The notes beneath the pieces are model-generated. The model worked only from the letters and a program-made list of their open reading frames with translations. It was not told the DNA's origin and did no database searches. A stretch of DNA of 64,000 nucleotides from Bacillota bacterium (GTDB lineage Bacteria > Bacillota > UBA4882 > UBA10575), in the NCBI GenBank assembly GCA_012838955.1, contig DUOH01000060.1, positions 1 through 64,000 of the forward strand. The letters are read 5' to 3'. Below, piece after piece: positions 44,665-53,779 of this stretch. How positions within the stretch are numbered: the stretch's first letter is position 1; the number at the start of each line of letters is the position of its first letter. The position numbers and the translations under genes are program-made.

Positions 44665-45230
44665 TAGACTCCCCCTCCTTCTAAAACACCAGTATTAAAC
44701 AAGTGTGCTCTCTTGGGAAGCACCGCATAGTAGTGTCCGGCGCCCCTTTCCAATTGGACAAAGAGAAACTGCTGCCCGATATAAACCCGGAACCTGTCCC
44801 CTGCTTCTCTCTGCATCTCTCGCAAACCGGTGAAGAGAGTTTGATACCGTCCGGAAATTCTCGCTTCTTCCAGAAGAAAACTGAGTTCGTAGTAGACATC
44901 TCGCAATTCCGGGGTTGAAGGCGATTTCACCTCAACCTGCTTTACCCTGCGCCCTTTGATCCTCTCCACCTTTTTGATGAACGGCTCAACCGTCTCCTGC
45001 AGGTTGTCAACACCGGATAGAGACAAAACGAGGCAGAGCTCTCCAGTACTCTGATCCTCAATAAGTTGATAGTCAGTAATCTCCGGGATCATCTTGGCCT
45101 CTTTTTGCAGGGGATTCCGATGAAGAAAGCCTTCGGCCAGACGTTCTCCGGCAAATAGTACACCGGTGGTGGCCAAAAAGATGAGGACGCCGAAGATAAT
45201 CTGTTTTATCCGCTTCTTCTTATGAAACAT
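44664..45230 (-). CDS. Membrane-anchored protein of unknown function
   Basis: A 188-aa protein starting MFHKKKRIKQIIFGVLIF; this ATG follows AGGAAGGGGAAGGAG and puts the single TM helix (about 10-30) at the N-terminus, which an upstream in-frame extension would not. The rest is probably extracytoplasmic, mixed alpha/beta, with no recognised domain. Its stop codon overlaps the start of the FtsH-like protease, so the two are coupled and may form a complex or an enzyme-adaptor pair. The gap 45231-45530 upstream has no gene. Confidence 0.65.
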   Translation of the reverse strand: MFHKKKRIKQIIFGVLIFLATTGVLFAGERLAEGFLHRNPLQKEAKMIPEITDYQLIEDQSTGELCLVLSLSGVDNLQETVEPFIKKVERIKGRRVKQVEVKSPSTPELRDVYYELSFLLEEARISGRYQTLFTGLREMQREAGDRFRVYIGQQFLFVQLERGAGHYYAVLPKRAHLFNTGVLEGGGV

Positions 45231-45530
45231 GCTCCTTCCCCTTCCTATAGATTTTTTCGCGCCTGTGCTCCCTTGCCTGAGCTGAAAGTTGACGATGTGA
45301 AAGGAAGAGACCGCCGTCTGATGCAACGAACGGTTTCCAACAATCAGCATTATAATATCTGCTCCCCACCTTTTTCCTCCGACGGCCGAAAACTCCGCGC
45401 TAACAGGCCGCTTAAAACGAGTAACGTCCAACGGAGAAGGGAGACTCCAGAGGAATTCCAGTTAACATAAGTCATTATAACACATCAGATCACAAGAAAG
45501 CGACCTTCAACGCCTGGTACTTAGTGGAAA

Positions 45531-45562
45531 ATAAAAAACCTTCCTTTAGAACTAAAGGAAGG
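45531..45562 (-). terminator. Intrinsic terminator after the HD-GYP gene
   Basis: Eleven-base perfect arms CCTTCCTTTAG / CTAAAGGAAGG (45539-45549 and 45552-45562), followed on the minus strand by TTTTTTAT. It ends the cheX/HD-GYP transcript. Confidence 0.85.
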
Positions 45563-45620
45563 CTCTTCTTCCCGGGAAACCTTTCTCCCCAAAAGCCTCT
45601 TATTTCTGGCGCCATCGGGA

Positions 45621-46751
45621 TTACAGCTGTTCCGCCACCCCCGGCTCCTCATTCAACTGTTGCATGATGGCATTACTCTCTTCCGCTGAAAGGTTATCCT
45701 TGATATGAATTACATTATTTCGATCATCATCCAGATTGATTCGTAGCGGCTCATCCAGTTTGTTCCCATTTCGATCAAAGAGTACTTTAATCACCGGACG
45801 GAAGGGCTGGTTCTTATTGACCCTAATCACCTTAGCGATTTCACCTGTATTCAACTTAACCAGGGAGCCAATGGGGTAGATGGCCATCACTGAAATAAAC
45901 GCTTTCAGGATATGCGGATCGTATTTTTCCTTATCCTGAAAGATGATTTGCAAAGCCTGTTGCGGAGTTAAGCGCGGGCGATACGGGCGATTGGAGATAC
46001 AAGCGTCATAAACATCAGCCAGCCCGACAATTCTGGCTTTAAAGGCGATCTCCTCCCCTTTCAATCCCTGCGGGTAACCTGAACCATCATACTTCTCGTG
46101 ATGTTCTTTTACAATAGAGAGAATCTCCTCGGGAAAATCCTTAAGCATCTCTACTCCATACAGTGGATGGTTCTTAATGAGGTTCACTTCTTCCGCATCG
46201 AGTACTCCGTTTTTCTTCCAAATCTTATTCGGCACTTTCATCATACCCAAGTCATGCACAAGAGCGGCCGTGCCAATCAGATTCAGTTCTTCTTTAGGAT
46301 ACCCAAGAGCTTCCCCTATTAGAATCGATAGGATACTGACATTTACACAATGACTGAACAAATAATCGTCATAGGATTTTAAATGCGTCAAATTCAACAT
46401 TAAGTCAGAATCAAGCTCAACCTGTTCCAACAACTCACTGACCAGATTCTTCACCACTCTTGCTTGAACGGGTTGCTGCTCCGAGTTGGTAAAGATCTCG
46501 TTGGCGGTGGTAATGACCCGGTCATGATATTCGGTAAATACCGGAAGCAGTTCTTCTTCTTTCGCCTCTTGCTGGGTCTTTCCGGATTGCATGATGATGA
46601 CTTCTCTAATACCAAAGGACTCAATTCGCCGGATCAGGTCAAAAGTTAATTTCGTGCCGGCGGAGACCAGAGTGGCGCCGGTTCGTGGAAATAAAACATC
46701 CTGGCCGAGAACCATCCCTGGAACCAAATTGGTTGTTTTTATAGTTCTCAA
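45621..46751 (-). CDS. HD-GYP domain protein (likely c-di-GMP phosphodiesterase)
   Basis: A 376-aa protein with a TTG start behind AGGGGGG. An N-terminal region (about 1-110) precedes an HD-GYP domain. Signatures are HDLGMMKVPNKIW (about 188-200), the HPLYGVEMLKDFPE segment and KEHHEKYDGSGYPQGLKG (about 232-249), so the metal and GYP residues are all present. A short PilZ-unlike beta region ends the protein (AKVIRVNKNQPFRPVIKVL). It probably degrades cyclic di-GMP and thus affects motility. It follows cheX by 11 bp. Confidence 0.9.
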   Translation of the reverse strand: MRTIKTTNLVPGMVLGQDVLFPRTGATLVSAGTKLTFDLIRRIESFGIREVIIMQSGKTQQEAKEEELLPVFTEYHDRVITTANEIFTNSEQQPVQARVVKNLVSELLEQVELDSDLMLNLTHLKSYDDYLFSHCVNVSILSILIGEALGYPKEELNLIGTAALVHDLGMMKVPNKIWKKNGVLDAEEVNLIKNHPLYGVEMLKDFPEEILSIVKEHHEKYDGSGYPQGLKGEEIAFKARIVGLADVYDACISNRPYRPRLTPQQALQIIFQDKEKYDPHILKAFISVMAIYPIGSLVKLNTGEIAKVIRVNKNQPFRPVIKVLFDRNGNKLDEPLRINLDDDRNNVIHIKDNLSAEESNAIMQQLNEEPGVAEQL

Positions 46752-46762
46752 CCTATACCCCC

Positions 46763-47233
46763 CTATTTATCAGCTTCTCGTAAGGCAATATAAACCTTGA
46801 TATCTCCAAACCCTGTTTCCAAAGGAATAACTAGAAATCCCAGATCTTTAGTAGACAACAACACATCCTTCCCCACGAACAACGTGGGAGGTGTCAGATT
46901 ACAAAAAAACCCTTTATCTCCTAACTCAGTAACTGCATTACCCGTCACGATGTTACTGAATTCGCAGATGGCGCTCTTCGCCAGTTCGTCAAAGGTAGTG
47001 ATCGGCAACCCCAGCAGCATTGTTGAAGCGACTTGGGACGCGGTCTGTTGCGACATGCAAAAGATAACCTGCCCCAATAAATCCCCGGTAACACCAACTG
47101 TCGCGTTGACCTCGTCTCCTTTCACCGGAGAAGAGGCCAGTCCCAATTCGCCTTTTTTTACATGCTCATTACCAAGGGATTTTAGGACTTTGAAAGAGGC
47201 CCCCAAGAAAGGATTAATCAGTTCTGCTCTCAT
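46763..47233 (-). CDS. cheX: CheX-like chemotaxis phosphatase
   Basis: A 156-aa protein starting MRAELINPFLGASFKVL, typical of CheX. The conserved E-x2-N pair of the CheC/CheX active site is seen in AICEFSNIVTGNAVTEL (about 88-104). CheX dephosphorylates CheY-P and tunes the chemotaxis response. The ATG is preceded by a weak GTGGTGA site. It is co-transcribed with the HD-GYP gene, linking chemotaxis and cyclic di-GMP control. Confidence 0.88.
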   Translation of the reverse strand: MRAELINPFLGASFKVLKSLGNEHVKKGELGLASSPVKGDEVNATVGVTGDLLGQVIFCMSQQTASQVASTMLLGLPITTFDELAKSAICEFSNIVTGNAVTELGDKGFFCNLTPPTLFVGKDVLLSTKDLGFLVIPLETGFGDIKVYIALREADK

Positions 47234-47289
47234 CAATATCACCACGTTTTCTCAAATTTTGTGTGATCAATCCCCATATGTAAACCGAT

Positions 47290-47748
47290 CTATCTCCAGA
47301 GACGGATAAACCCTCCAGCCGCCAGGGTAACCAAGGCGCCCGCCAGTATGACACCGAGCAGTAAAGCGAAGAAAGCGTATCTTTTTCTAATTCCCAGGAA
47401 ATATGCTACAGTGGCTCCCGTCCATACCCCGGTCATTGGGAGGGGTACAGCCACAAAAAGTGTTAAACCGATAAAACCGTATTTATTAACTTCTTTTTGT
47501 TGCTTTTCAGTACGCCTGTTGATCCAGGCAAAGAGTTTTTCAAAAAACGGAAGATACTGTGCCCACTTGGCGATGAGCGGCAAAACCATCATAATCGGAA
47601 TAACCGGTAGTAAATTTCCAAAAACGCAAATAACATAAGCTTCGAGTGGATGAGCGCCGTAACATAAAGCCAAAGGAATTGCTCCCCGTAATTCAGAGAT
47701 CGGAAGGGCTGAAGCTAATAAGACAGTAAACAACTGATCGATACTCAA
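47290..47748 (-). CDS. Small multidrug export family membrane protein (COG2426)
   Basis: A 152-aa integral membrane protein with about four TM helices. It begins with VLLASALPISELRGAIPLALCYG, the family signature, and has FVAVPLPMTGVWTGATVAYFLG. The start seems to be TTG, with a GAGGAGAG site somewhat far upstream. Family function is not established despite the name. The 293-bp gap upstream (47749-48041) holds no gene I can support. Confidence 0.8.
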   Translation of the reverse strand: MSIDQLFTVLLASALPISELRGAIPLALCYGAHPLEAYVICVFGNLLPVIPIMMVLPLIAKWAQYLPFFEKLFAWINRRTEKQQKEVNKYGFIGLTLFVAVPLPMTGVWTGATVAYFLGIRKRYAFFALLLGVILAGALVTLAAGGFIRLWR

Positions 47749-48041
47749 TGTAATCTATAAAACTCTCCTCTCTACCAAAAGTGAAGCCGGAACATGCGTA
47801 GATGCCGCGACCCAATAATAGATTCGGTGGTTTCGTATCCGCATCTAGCTTCAACGTTGATGTATTTCTTTAATCTTTTAGTTATTACTCAACTTATTAA
47901 CTTCTTAACTTCGCCATCTATCCGGCAAAACCTTCTGGTTAAAGCGAGAAATCAGAAAAAAAACTACGAGTTCTTCTAAGTGTATGTTTTTCCGGTGATC
48001 GAAAGATCTTCTCCGTCCGTTTAGATCCCTCTTCTACCTCG

Positions 48042-49019
48042 CTACTCTTCACTCAGTAAGCGGAGAGCATTGTACTCCCTCCACCCCACCTGGCCGGTAA
48101 CGGGCAGGTGATGATCTTTTTGAAAGTTTTTGAGCGCCGCTTCCGTGCCGTAACCGAAGACTCCATCCGGGCTGAATTGATAATAACCTAATTGACGAAG
48201 GCGTTTTTGTAAAAACCAGACATCCGCTCCTCTTTCTCCCTTTACCAACCGTCTACGCCCCATGAAAGGATCCCCGATGATTCGTACCTTGTCGCCTCTC
48301 TTCACCCACCGGTAAAGCTCTTCAACATCCCGGTTGAACATGCGGATACACCCATGACTCTCCATCCTTCCTATGGACCACGGCTTGTTTGTGCCGTGAA
48401 TCCCATACCTTCCATACGGCACACTCAATCCCAACCATCGAGTGCCAAAACCTCCGCTCCATGAACCCTTATTTACAATGATCCAGTCCCCGACCGGACT
48501 GGGGGTTTCTCTTTTCCCGATCGACACCGGAAAAACTTTAAAAGGTTGTTTGTCCACCAGAACAGTAAGGGTCAGGTCCTTGGTATCCACGATGATCACT
48601 AACTCTCCGGGCGGGGGAGAAGTGGCGACCGGCTCTCCCAGACTAATACGGCCAATCGCGCTCCAAGTCGACCCGTCCACCTTCCCGTTTACTGGAAGGC
48701 CGTGAGCAGTCTGAAATGACTGTACGGCCCGGGCGGTCTTTTGATCATAGAGGCCGGAAGGTGTCGGAGAATAAAAACCCTTACTCTTCAAAAATTTTTG
48801 CAGCTCTAAAACATCTTCGTTCTCCATGCCTAAAGAGAGTTCCGCCTCAGGGCGGCATCGGCACTCCACCCCATAGCTTGTTGCACGGGCACGGACTGGA
48901 AGGTATACCGGAAAGGCAGATAAAAAAAGGTAGACGATGATGGCAAAGACTAATGGTTCCTTTTTATTCTTTTCAGACCGGGGTTTTCCTTCCGTGAGCG
49001 GTAATGACCTAGTTGCCAA
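48042..49019 (-). CDS. L,D-transpeptidase with two peptidoglycan-binding domains
   Basis: A 325-aa exported enzyme with a TTG start behind GAGGAGGAG. The N-terminal TM/signal (about 24-46) is followed by a PG_binding_1 domain (about 62-112, DVLELQKFLKSKGF). A YkuD domain (about 138-255) comes next and then a second PG_binding_1 domain (about 267-322). The YkuD active site reads GIHGTNKPWSIG and MESHGCIRMFN, with the catalytic cysteine in SHGCIRM. It forms 3-3 cross-links or attaches proteins in the cell wall or spore cortex. Confidence 0.92.
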   Translation of the reverse strand: MATRSLPLTEGKPRSEKNKKEPLVFAIIVYLFLSAFPVYLPVRARATSYGVECRCRPEAELSLGMENEDVLELQKFLKSKGFYSPTPSGLYDQKTARAVQSFQTAHGLPVNGKVDGSTWSAIGRISLGEPVATSPPPGELVIIVDTKDLTLTVLVDKQPFKVFPVSIGKRETPSPVGDWIIVNKGSWSGGFGTRWLGLSVPYGRYGIHGTNKPWSIGRMESHGCIRMFNRDVEELYRWVKRGDKVRIIGDPFMGRRRLVKGERGADVWFLQKRLRQLGYYQFSPDGVFGYGTEAALKNFQKDHHLPVTGQVGWREYNALRLLSEE

Positions 49020-49196
49020 GGGGCTCTCCTCCTCACATACTTCCTCTCCAGCAGTTTTTCCCGGGGTCAGTGGAGAAATGCGTCAATAAACCATCACTTA
49101 TACTATTCCCCCTGGCTATATAGGTCAATTCACGGTACGCGACCACGTAAGGGTTGGCGCAGCCGCTTCGTAGCCTGCACTAAGTTCGGTTCCTGT

Positions 49197-51479
49197 TTAT
49201 AAATTTACCTGTACCAGATCTCGATCCATCTTGTCCAGGCAATTTTTAATTTTTCCGGCTAAATATTGATCTTCTTTGGCACAAGCTGTTCTAATCTGGC
49301 GCAGTAGATCTATCCCTCGTCTGAAGGCGGAGACGATATCCCCTTCCTGCAGTCCGGAGTCTTCTAACAATTCTAAAAAGTCACATCCTTGACTCCAACG
49401 ATAAGCCAACGGAGAGAGGCTGGGAAAGAAGAGTACTTGTCTTTCGTCCACACCATGGCGGTAAATAAGGTCTCGTATGATCTTTTTTATCGGTTTTAGA
49501 TCATAGGGGAGAACTTTCGGAATACGCTCTCCTTTCCGCGGCTCGTAATCCACAGCTACAATCACCGCGTTGATCTGATCCTCGTCCCATTCATGAAATA
49601 AACCGGCAAAGTAAAACTCGGTAATCAGTAATTCCTGGGCATAAATCTGTGAGGCAAATTCTCCTCTCGGCAGTAACTCTCCGGATTTCAGATAATCCAA
49701 TTCTTCCAAGATTGCCACTTTGGCCTCAAGGTCTTCTTCGAACCTCCCTGCGACTTTCATGGAAGAGACCCTCTCTTCCAGACTGATTCGCTCTTTGTAG
49801 AGTTCCTCAAATTTCTTTACCCTCTTCTCGCACCTGACTTGTTCTTCCTGGCAACAATCCCGTTGTGCCAAACTACCCAGGGCCTCTTTTAATTCACCAA
49901 TCTCTTTGGAAATGGATTCTTTAGCCCTACGGCCTCGGATATACTTCAACCGGCGCTCTTTTTTTCGCAATTGACGGAAGGCGGCGTCTCTGGCCTTCGG
50001 ACAAGAAAGGTTCCCCCAATCCTTGCAGATTACTTCCCTGATGGTGTTCATTTCCTTATTTAACCGGTTCAGCCTGGTTTCCAAGACAATCTTATGATTA
50101 CGCGCTTGGAAAGTGGCGAAGTTTTGATCGAGAATTAAAGAGATCTCATTCCGGGAATAGTTCTTAAAGAGATTAACTACTGAATTGTAGCTCAAATTAA
50201 ACTGACTGACCAAACTTTCAATATGATCCGGGTTGGTGCTGGGAAATTCATGGCGCTGATACCGCTCTAGATCTGCCAGGATATATACTGAGCCGCGTTT
50301 ATCAATCCCCCGCCGTCCGGCGCGGCCGGCCATTTGAAAATATTCCAAGGTGCTCATCGGCCGGAAAGACACGCCATCCCATTTGGTTGGCGCATCAAAG
50401 CAGACACTGCGTACCGGATAATTAATTCCTACGGCAAAAGTCTCCGTGGCGTACATCACTCTGATTAAATTCTCACCGAATAAAGTCTCAATGATCTCTT
50501 TCAAAGCCGGTAACAGACCGGCGTGGTGAAAAGCGATCCCTTTCATGAAGATCCACTTCAGACGATGGATGGTCTGCCAGTTTTCCAGGTTATAGAGGCG
50601 AATCATTCGCTCTAAAATCTCTTCGGTTCTCTTCTTTTCACTACGCGTTAGAAAGTCTGCGGATTGACTGAGTTCATCGGCCTTAAGCTCACATTGTTGT
50701 CTGCTGAAGACAAAATACAGACAAGGCAAACCTCTTCGCTTAGCAATATAATTCACCAAAGAAAGATGGGAGATCCCCTGTTCTCGGCGGCGGGTGAATC
50801 CCCGCTGGGAAACTCCGCCGTCTTTTTGCCGCCGCTTCCGCCATTCCTGTTCCAAGTGGTTCAGGTTAGTCGCCCCGGTCAGAGGATGATACACAAAATG
50901 TTCCAAAGGTACTGCCCGGTCCTTTTTAATAACTACCTGAACAGAGTGACCTTTGATCTCCGCAATCCAGTCGGCAAGCTCTCGCGCATTGGGAATGGTA
51001 GCGGATAACCCCAATAAGCGGAGGTTTTCCGGCATGAAAATAATGGACTCTTCCCAAACAGTACCTCGATCTTCATCAGAAAGATAATGAATTTCGTCGA
51101 AAACCACATGGGACAGGTCCGCCAGTCTTTCCTGGTCTTGCTGGAGCATGTTCCTAAAGATCTCCGTGGTCATGATGGTCACTTCCGCCTCTGGGTTAAT
51201 CACCACGTCTCCGGTGATAATTCCGACTTTTTCCTCACCGTACAGCTCTTTGAACTCCTTATATTTCTGATTGGACAGGGCTTTAATCGGCGCCGTATAT
51301 GCGACGCGTCGGCCATGCTTGATGGCGTCTTCAATTAAGTAGTCGGCGATTAAGGTTTTTCCCACACCCGTCGGGGCCGATACCAGCACGGAATTGCCCG
51401 CTAAGAGATGGTTGACCGCTTCAATCTGAAAATCATCCAATATGTATTTTCTGAAACTTACCTCAGCTCTTTCTGACAT
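49197..51479 (-). CDS. Ski2/Mtr4-like DExH helicase
   Basis: A 760-aa superfamily-2 helicase. Motifs in order are APTGVGKTLIADYL (Walker A, about 35-48), TAPIKALSNQKY, FDEIHYLSDEDRG (DExH, about 127), LGLSATIPNARELADW and the motif VI region YFQMAGRAGRRGIDKRG (about 382-398). The C-terminal third has coiled coils and a DSHCT-like end (YRWSQGCDFLELLEDSGLQEGDIVSAFRR). Relatives unwind RNA in decay or processing. It stands alone between the transpeptidase and the acetyltransferase genes. Confidence 0.9.
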   Translation of the reverse strand: MSERAEVSFRKYILDDFQIEAVNHLLAGNSVLVSAPTGVGKTLIADYLIEDAIKHGRRVAYTAPIKALSNQKYKEFKELYGEEKVGIITGDVVINPEAEVTIMTTEIFRNMLQQDQERLADLSHVVFDEIHYLSDEDRGTVWEESIIFMPENLRLLGLSATIPNARELADWIAEIKGHSVQVVIKKDRAVPLEHFVYHPLTGATNLNHLEQEWRKRRQKDGGVSQRGFTRRREQGISHLSLVNYIAKRRGLPCLYFVFSRQQCELKADELSQSADFLTRSEKKRTEEILERMIRLYNLENWQTIHRLKWIFMKGIAFHHAGLLPALKEIIETLFGENLIRVMYATETFAVGINYPVRSVCFDAPTKWDGVSFRPMSTLEYFQMAGRAGRRGIDKRGSVYILADLERYQRHEFPSTNPDHIESLVSQFNLSYNSVVNLFKNYSRNEISLILDQNFATFQARNHKIVLETRLNRLNKEMNTIREVICKDWGNLSCPKARDAAFRQLRKKERRLKYIRGRRAKESISKEIGELKEALGSLAQRDCCQEEQVRCEKRVKKFEELYKERISLEERVSSMKVAGRFEEDLEAKVAILEELDYLKSGELLPRGEFASQIYAQELLITEFYFAGLFHEWDEDQINAVIVAVDYEPRKGERIPKVLPYDLKPIKKIIRDLIYRHGVDERQVLFFPSLSPLAYRWSQGCDFLELLEDSGLQEGDIVSAFRRGIDLLRQIRTACAKEDQYLAGKIKNCLDKMDRDLVQVNL

Positions 51480-51621
51480 AAAAAGACTTGCTCCTTGTGG
51501 TGTTACTTCTCTATATAATAAATCCCGGTTTTAACCTAAGTTAAGTTTAGTATGGTACTTTATAGATCACTTGACCCCTTGTTTTTAACTTAAATCCATC
51601 TCACGAGTACCACCCGAGCGC

Positions 51622-52095
51622 CTAATCCTGTATTGACAATCCGATCTCCCGGATCATGGCAAATTCATCACAGTTTGGGAATTTGGGACAGTTGATGCAT
51701 TCTTTCCAGACCTTCGGTGACATCTGATCTTTATCGATCAATCTAAACCCACACTTTTCAAAGAATTTTTTTTGATAAGTCAAAGCAAATACTTTGGGTA
51801 TCCCCAACTCCTTAGCCTCTACAACCAACCTTTCTACAAGCTGCCGTCCGATTCCTTTTCCTATCGCCTTTTTCGTCAAAGCCAACGCCCTAATCTCCGC
51901 CAAATCTTCCCAAATAATATGTAAGCCACCGGTCCCGATAAACTCGCCTTCCTCCTCCACTACAGTAAATTCACGTAATGCTTCATAGAGCATACTTCTG
52001 GAGCGGGCTAGCATCAAACCTTCTTGGGCATAAGAGTTTACGAGGGCATGTAGGTTCTCTATATCCGTCATTTTGGCCTTTCTAAAGGTGATCAT
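51622..52095 (-). CDS. GNAT N-acetyltransferase (ArgA-like)
   Basis: A 157-aa acetyltransferase beginning MITFRKAKMTDIENLHALVNSYA. The acetyl-CoA loop is KKAIGKGIGRQLVERLV (Q/RxxGxG/A, about 76-92). It ends with CINCPKFPNCDEFAMI, whose three cysteines may bind a metal. Short GNAT proteins of this type act as N-acetylglutamate synthases in some Clostridia and actinobacteria; here no arg genes lie nearby, so the substrate is uncertain. Confidence 0.85.
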   Translation of the reverse strand: MITFRKAKMTDIENLHALVNSYAQEGLMLARSRSMLYEALREFTVVEEEGEFIGTGGLHIIWEDLAEIRALALTKKAIGKGIGRQLVERLVVEAKELGIPKVFALTYQKKFFEKCGFRLIDKDQMSPKVWKECINCPKFPNCDEFAMIREIGLSIQD

Positions 52096-52276
52096 GGTTA
52101 TACACCCTTTCTCTATACCAAAAATCAGCAGAATGGTTACTGCCTTTCCACATGGAGGCTAAGACTCTTTCCCGGCTTTCCGTAAATAGCACTTTATTCG
52201 GCAAAAATTTCAATAATCCTCTTATCTATTACTAAAACCCTCTTTACTGAGGAATATTAGATCTTGAGGTGAGACC

Positions 52277-53779
52277 ATGCCTCCGGAGGCTCTTTCCCAT
52301 AAACTGCAAAAACTCATCGGCAACCCTTGGGATCTGGCGCACAGAAATTTATGCCTTAATGGGCAGCGGTTAGAAGTCATCTATCTGCGTGGTTTAGTCA
52401 AGGAAGAGAGGATAGACCAGGCTGTCATCGGGCCGCTCCAGGACTTCCTGGCTACAATCGAAGGCTCAGATCAAGACCTATTCTCTACTGATAATTTTTT
52501 GCCCGCCCTCCGTACCGCCACGGAAGCCCGGATTCTGCAAGATCCGAAGCAAGCTGCTGGTTTGTTACTGGAAGGATGGATTTTGATAGTCTCCAACGAG
52601 TCAAAGTTTATTCCTGCCTTGTATCTACCGGGATGGACCAAACGTCCACCCAGCGAGCCGCCGGGGGAAAAGGCCCTCCGTGGTCCCAGAGAAGGCTTTA
52701 CCGAAGACCTGTTAGAGAATATAACTTTGATCCGTCGCTGGATTAAGGACCCAAGGTTACGCGTGGAAGAAAAAACTATCGGAAAACGAACAAAAACCAA
52801 AATACTCCTGGCCTTCCTGGCTGATCTGGCTTCTCCCGAATTAGTCAGGGAGGTCCATAAGCGACTGGACGCTATTGAGGTTGACGCCGTTCTGGAAAGC
52901 GGTTATTTAGAAGAACTAATCACTGACGAACGCTTAACAATCTTTCCACTGATCCAAGCCACCGAACGATCAGATAAAGTCACCGCCGCCCTCCTGGAAG
53001 GACGGGTCGCCATTTTGGTGGACAAATCACCAAGAGTCTTGCTTGTTCCGGTCACCATCAACGAGCTCTATCAATCTCCGGAGGATTACTACTTAGGATA
53101 CTGGCTGGGGAGTCTGTTGCGAATGATCCGCCTGATCGGCAATAATCTGGCCATTCTCCTCCCCGGGCTATATGTGGCGCTGGTTCAAGTTAATCCGGAA
53201 CTTTTACCATCCCACCTGTTACTAAATATCGCCGGTTTACGAGAGAATTTCCCTTTCCCTATAGTAGTGGAAGTGCTTTTTGTGGCATTGGCGGTGGAGA
53301 TCTTTTACGAATCCGCTCTGCGTCTCCCCCAGTCCGTGGCTAGCGTGGGCGGGGTGGTATCCGGAATTGTCTTGGGCTACGCCACGGTTCAGTCGGGAAT
53401 TATCTCCAGCCCTACCTTGGTAGTGATGATCATCTCCACAATCTCCTTATATTCCGGCCCCAATTATGATGTCAGCATTGCCTGGCGGATCCTGAAATAT
53501 TTACTGATTTTAGGCAGCGCTCTCCTGGGCGTCTTCGGGTTGGCTGTCACGGCCGCTTTGATCCTGGCTCATACCGCCACCCTCCAGTCTTTCGGCGTTT
53601 CCTACCTAGCGCCCTGGGCCCCGTTACAACCGGCGGCTCTGAGCGACGCTCCGGTGCGTAAACCTTTATGGCTAAAGAAGAGAAGGCTTTCAACTTACCG
53701 CCCGCAAGAAATGAGACGACAAGGCAACACTAGACAGGAGGATATTTCTTTCCGTAAGGAGGATGAAGAGAATAAATAA
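52277..53779 (+). CDS. gerKA: Spore germination protein, GerA family A subunit
   Basis: A 500-aa germinant receptor subunit in the spore inner membrane. The cytoplasmic N-terminal domain (about 1-245) includes GSDQDLFSTDNFL and IDAVLESGYLEELI-type family segments. Five or so TM helices follow, with RENFPFPIVVEVLFVALAVEIFYESALRLP. The ATG follows TGAGGTGAG. The 17-bp overlap with the B subunit shows translational coupling. The plus-strand operon order A-B-C matches GerA/GerK receptors. The germinant is unknown; the gerK symbol marks family membership only. Confidence 0.93.
   Translation: MPPEALSHKLQKLIGNPWDLAHRNLCLNGQRLEVIYLRGLVKEERIDQAVIGPLQDFLATIEGSDQDLFSTDNFLPALRTATEARILQDPKQAAGLLLEGWILIVSNESKFIPALYLPGWTKRPPSEPPGEKALRGPREGFTEDLLENITLIRRWIKDPRLRVEEKTIGKRTKTKILLAFLADLASPELVREVHKRLDAIEVDAVLESGYLEELITDERLTIFPLIQATERSDKVTAALLEGRVAILVDKSPRVLLVPVTINELYQSPEDYYLGYWLGSLLRMIRLIGNNLAILLPGLYVALVQVNPELLPSHLLLNIAGLRENFPFPIVVEVLFVALAVEIFYESALRLPQSVASVGGVVSGIVLGYATVQSGIISSPTLVVMIISTISLYSGPNYDVSIAWRILKYLLILGSALLGVFGLAVTAALILAHTATLQSFGVSYLAPWAPLQPAALSDAPVRKPLWLKKRRLSTYRPQEMRRQGNTRQEDISFRKEDEENK

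Noticed and set aside
47749-48041. AT-rich repeats of AAGTTAA type considered as a riboswitch or repeat array
   Set aside because: No conserved riboswitch core and no regular spacing.
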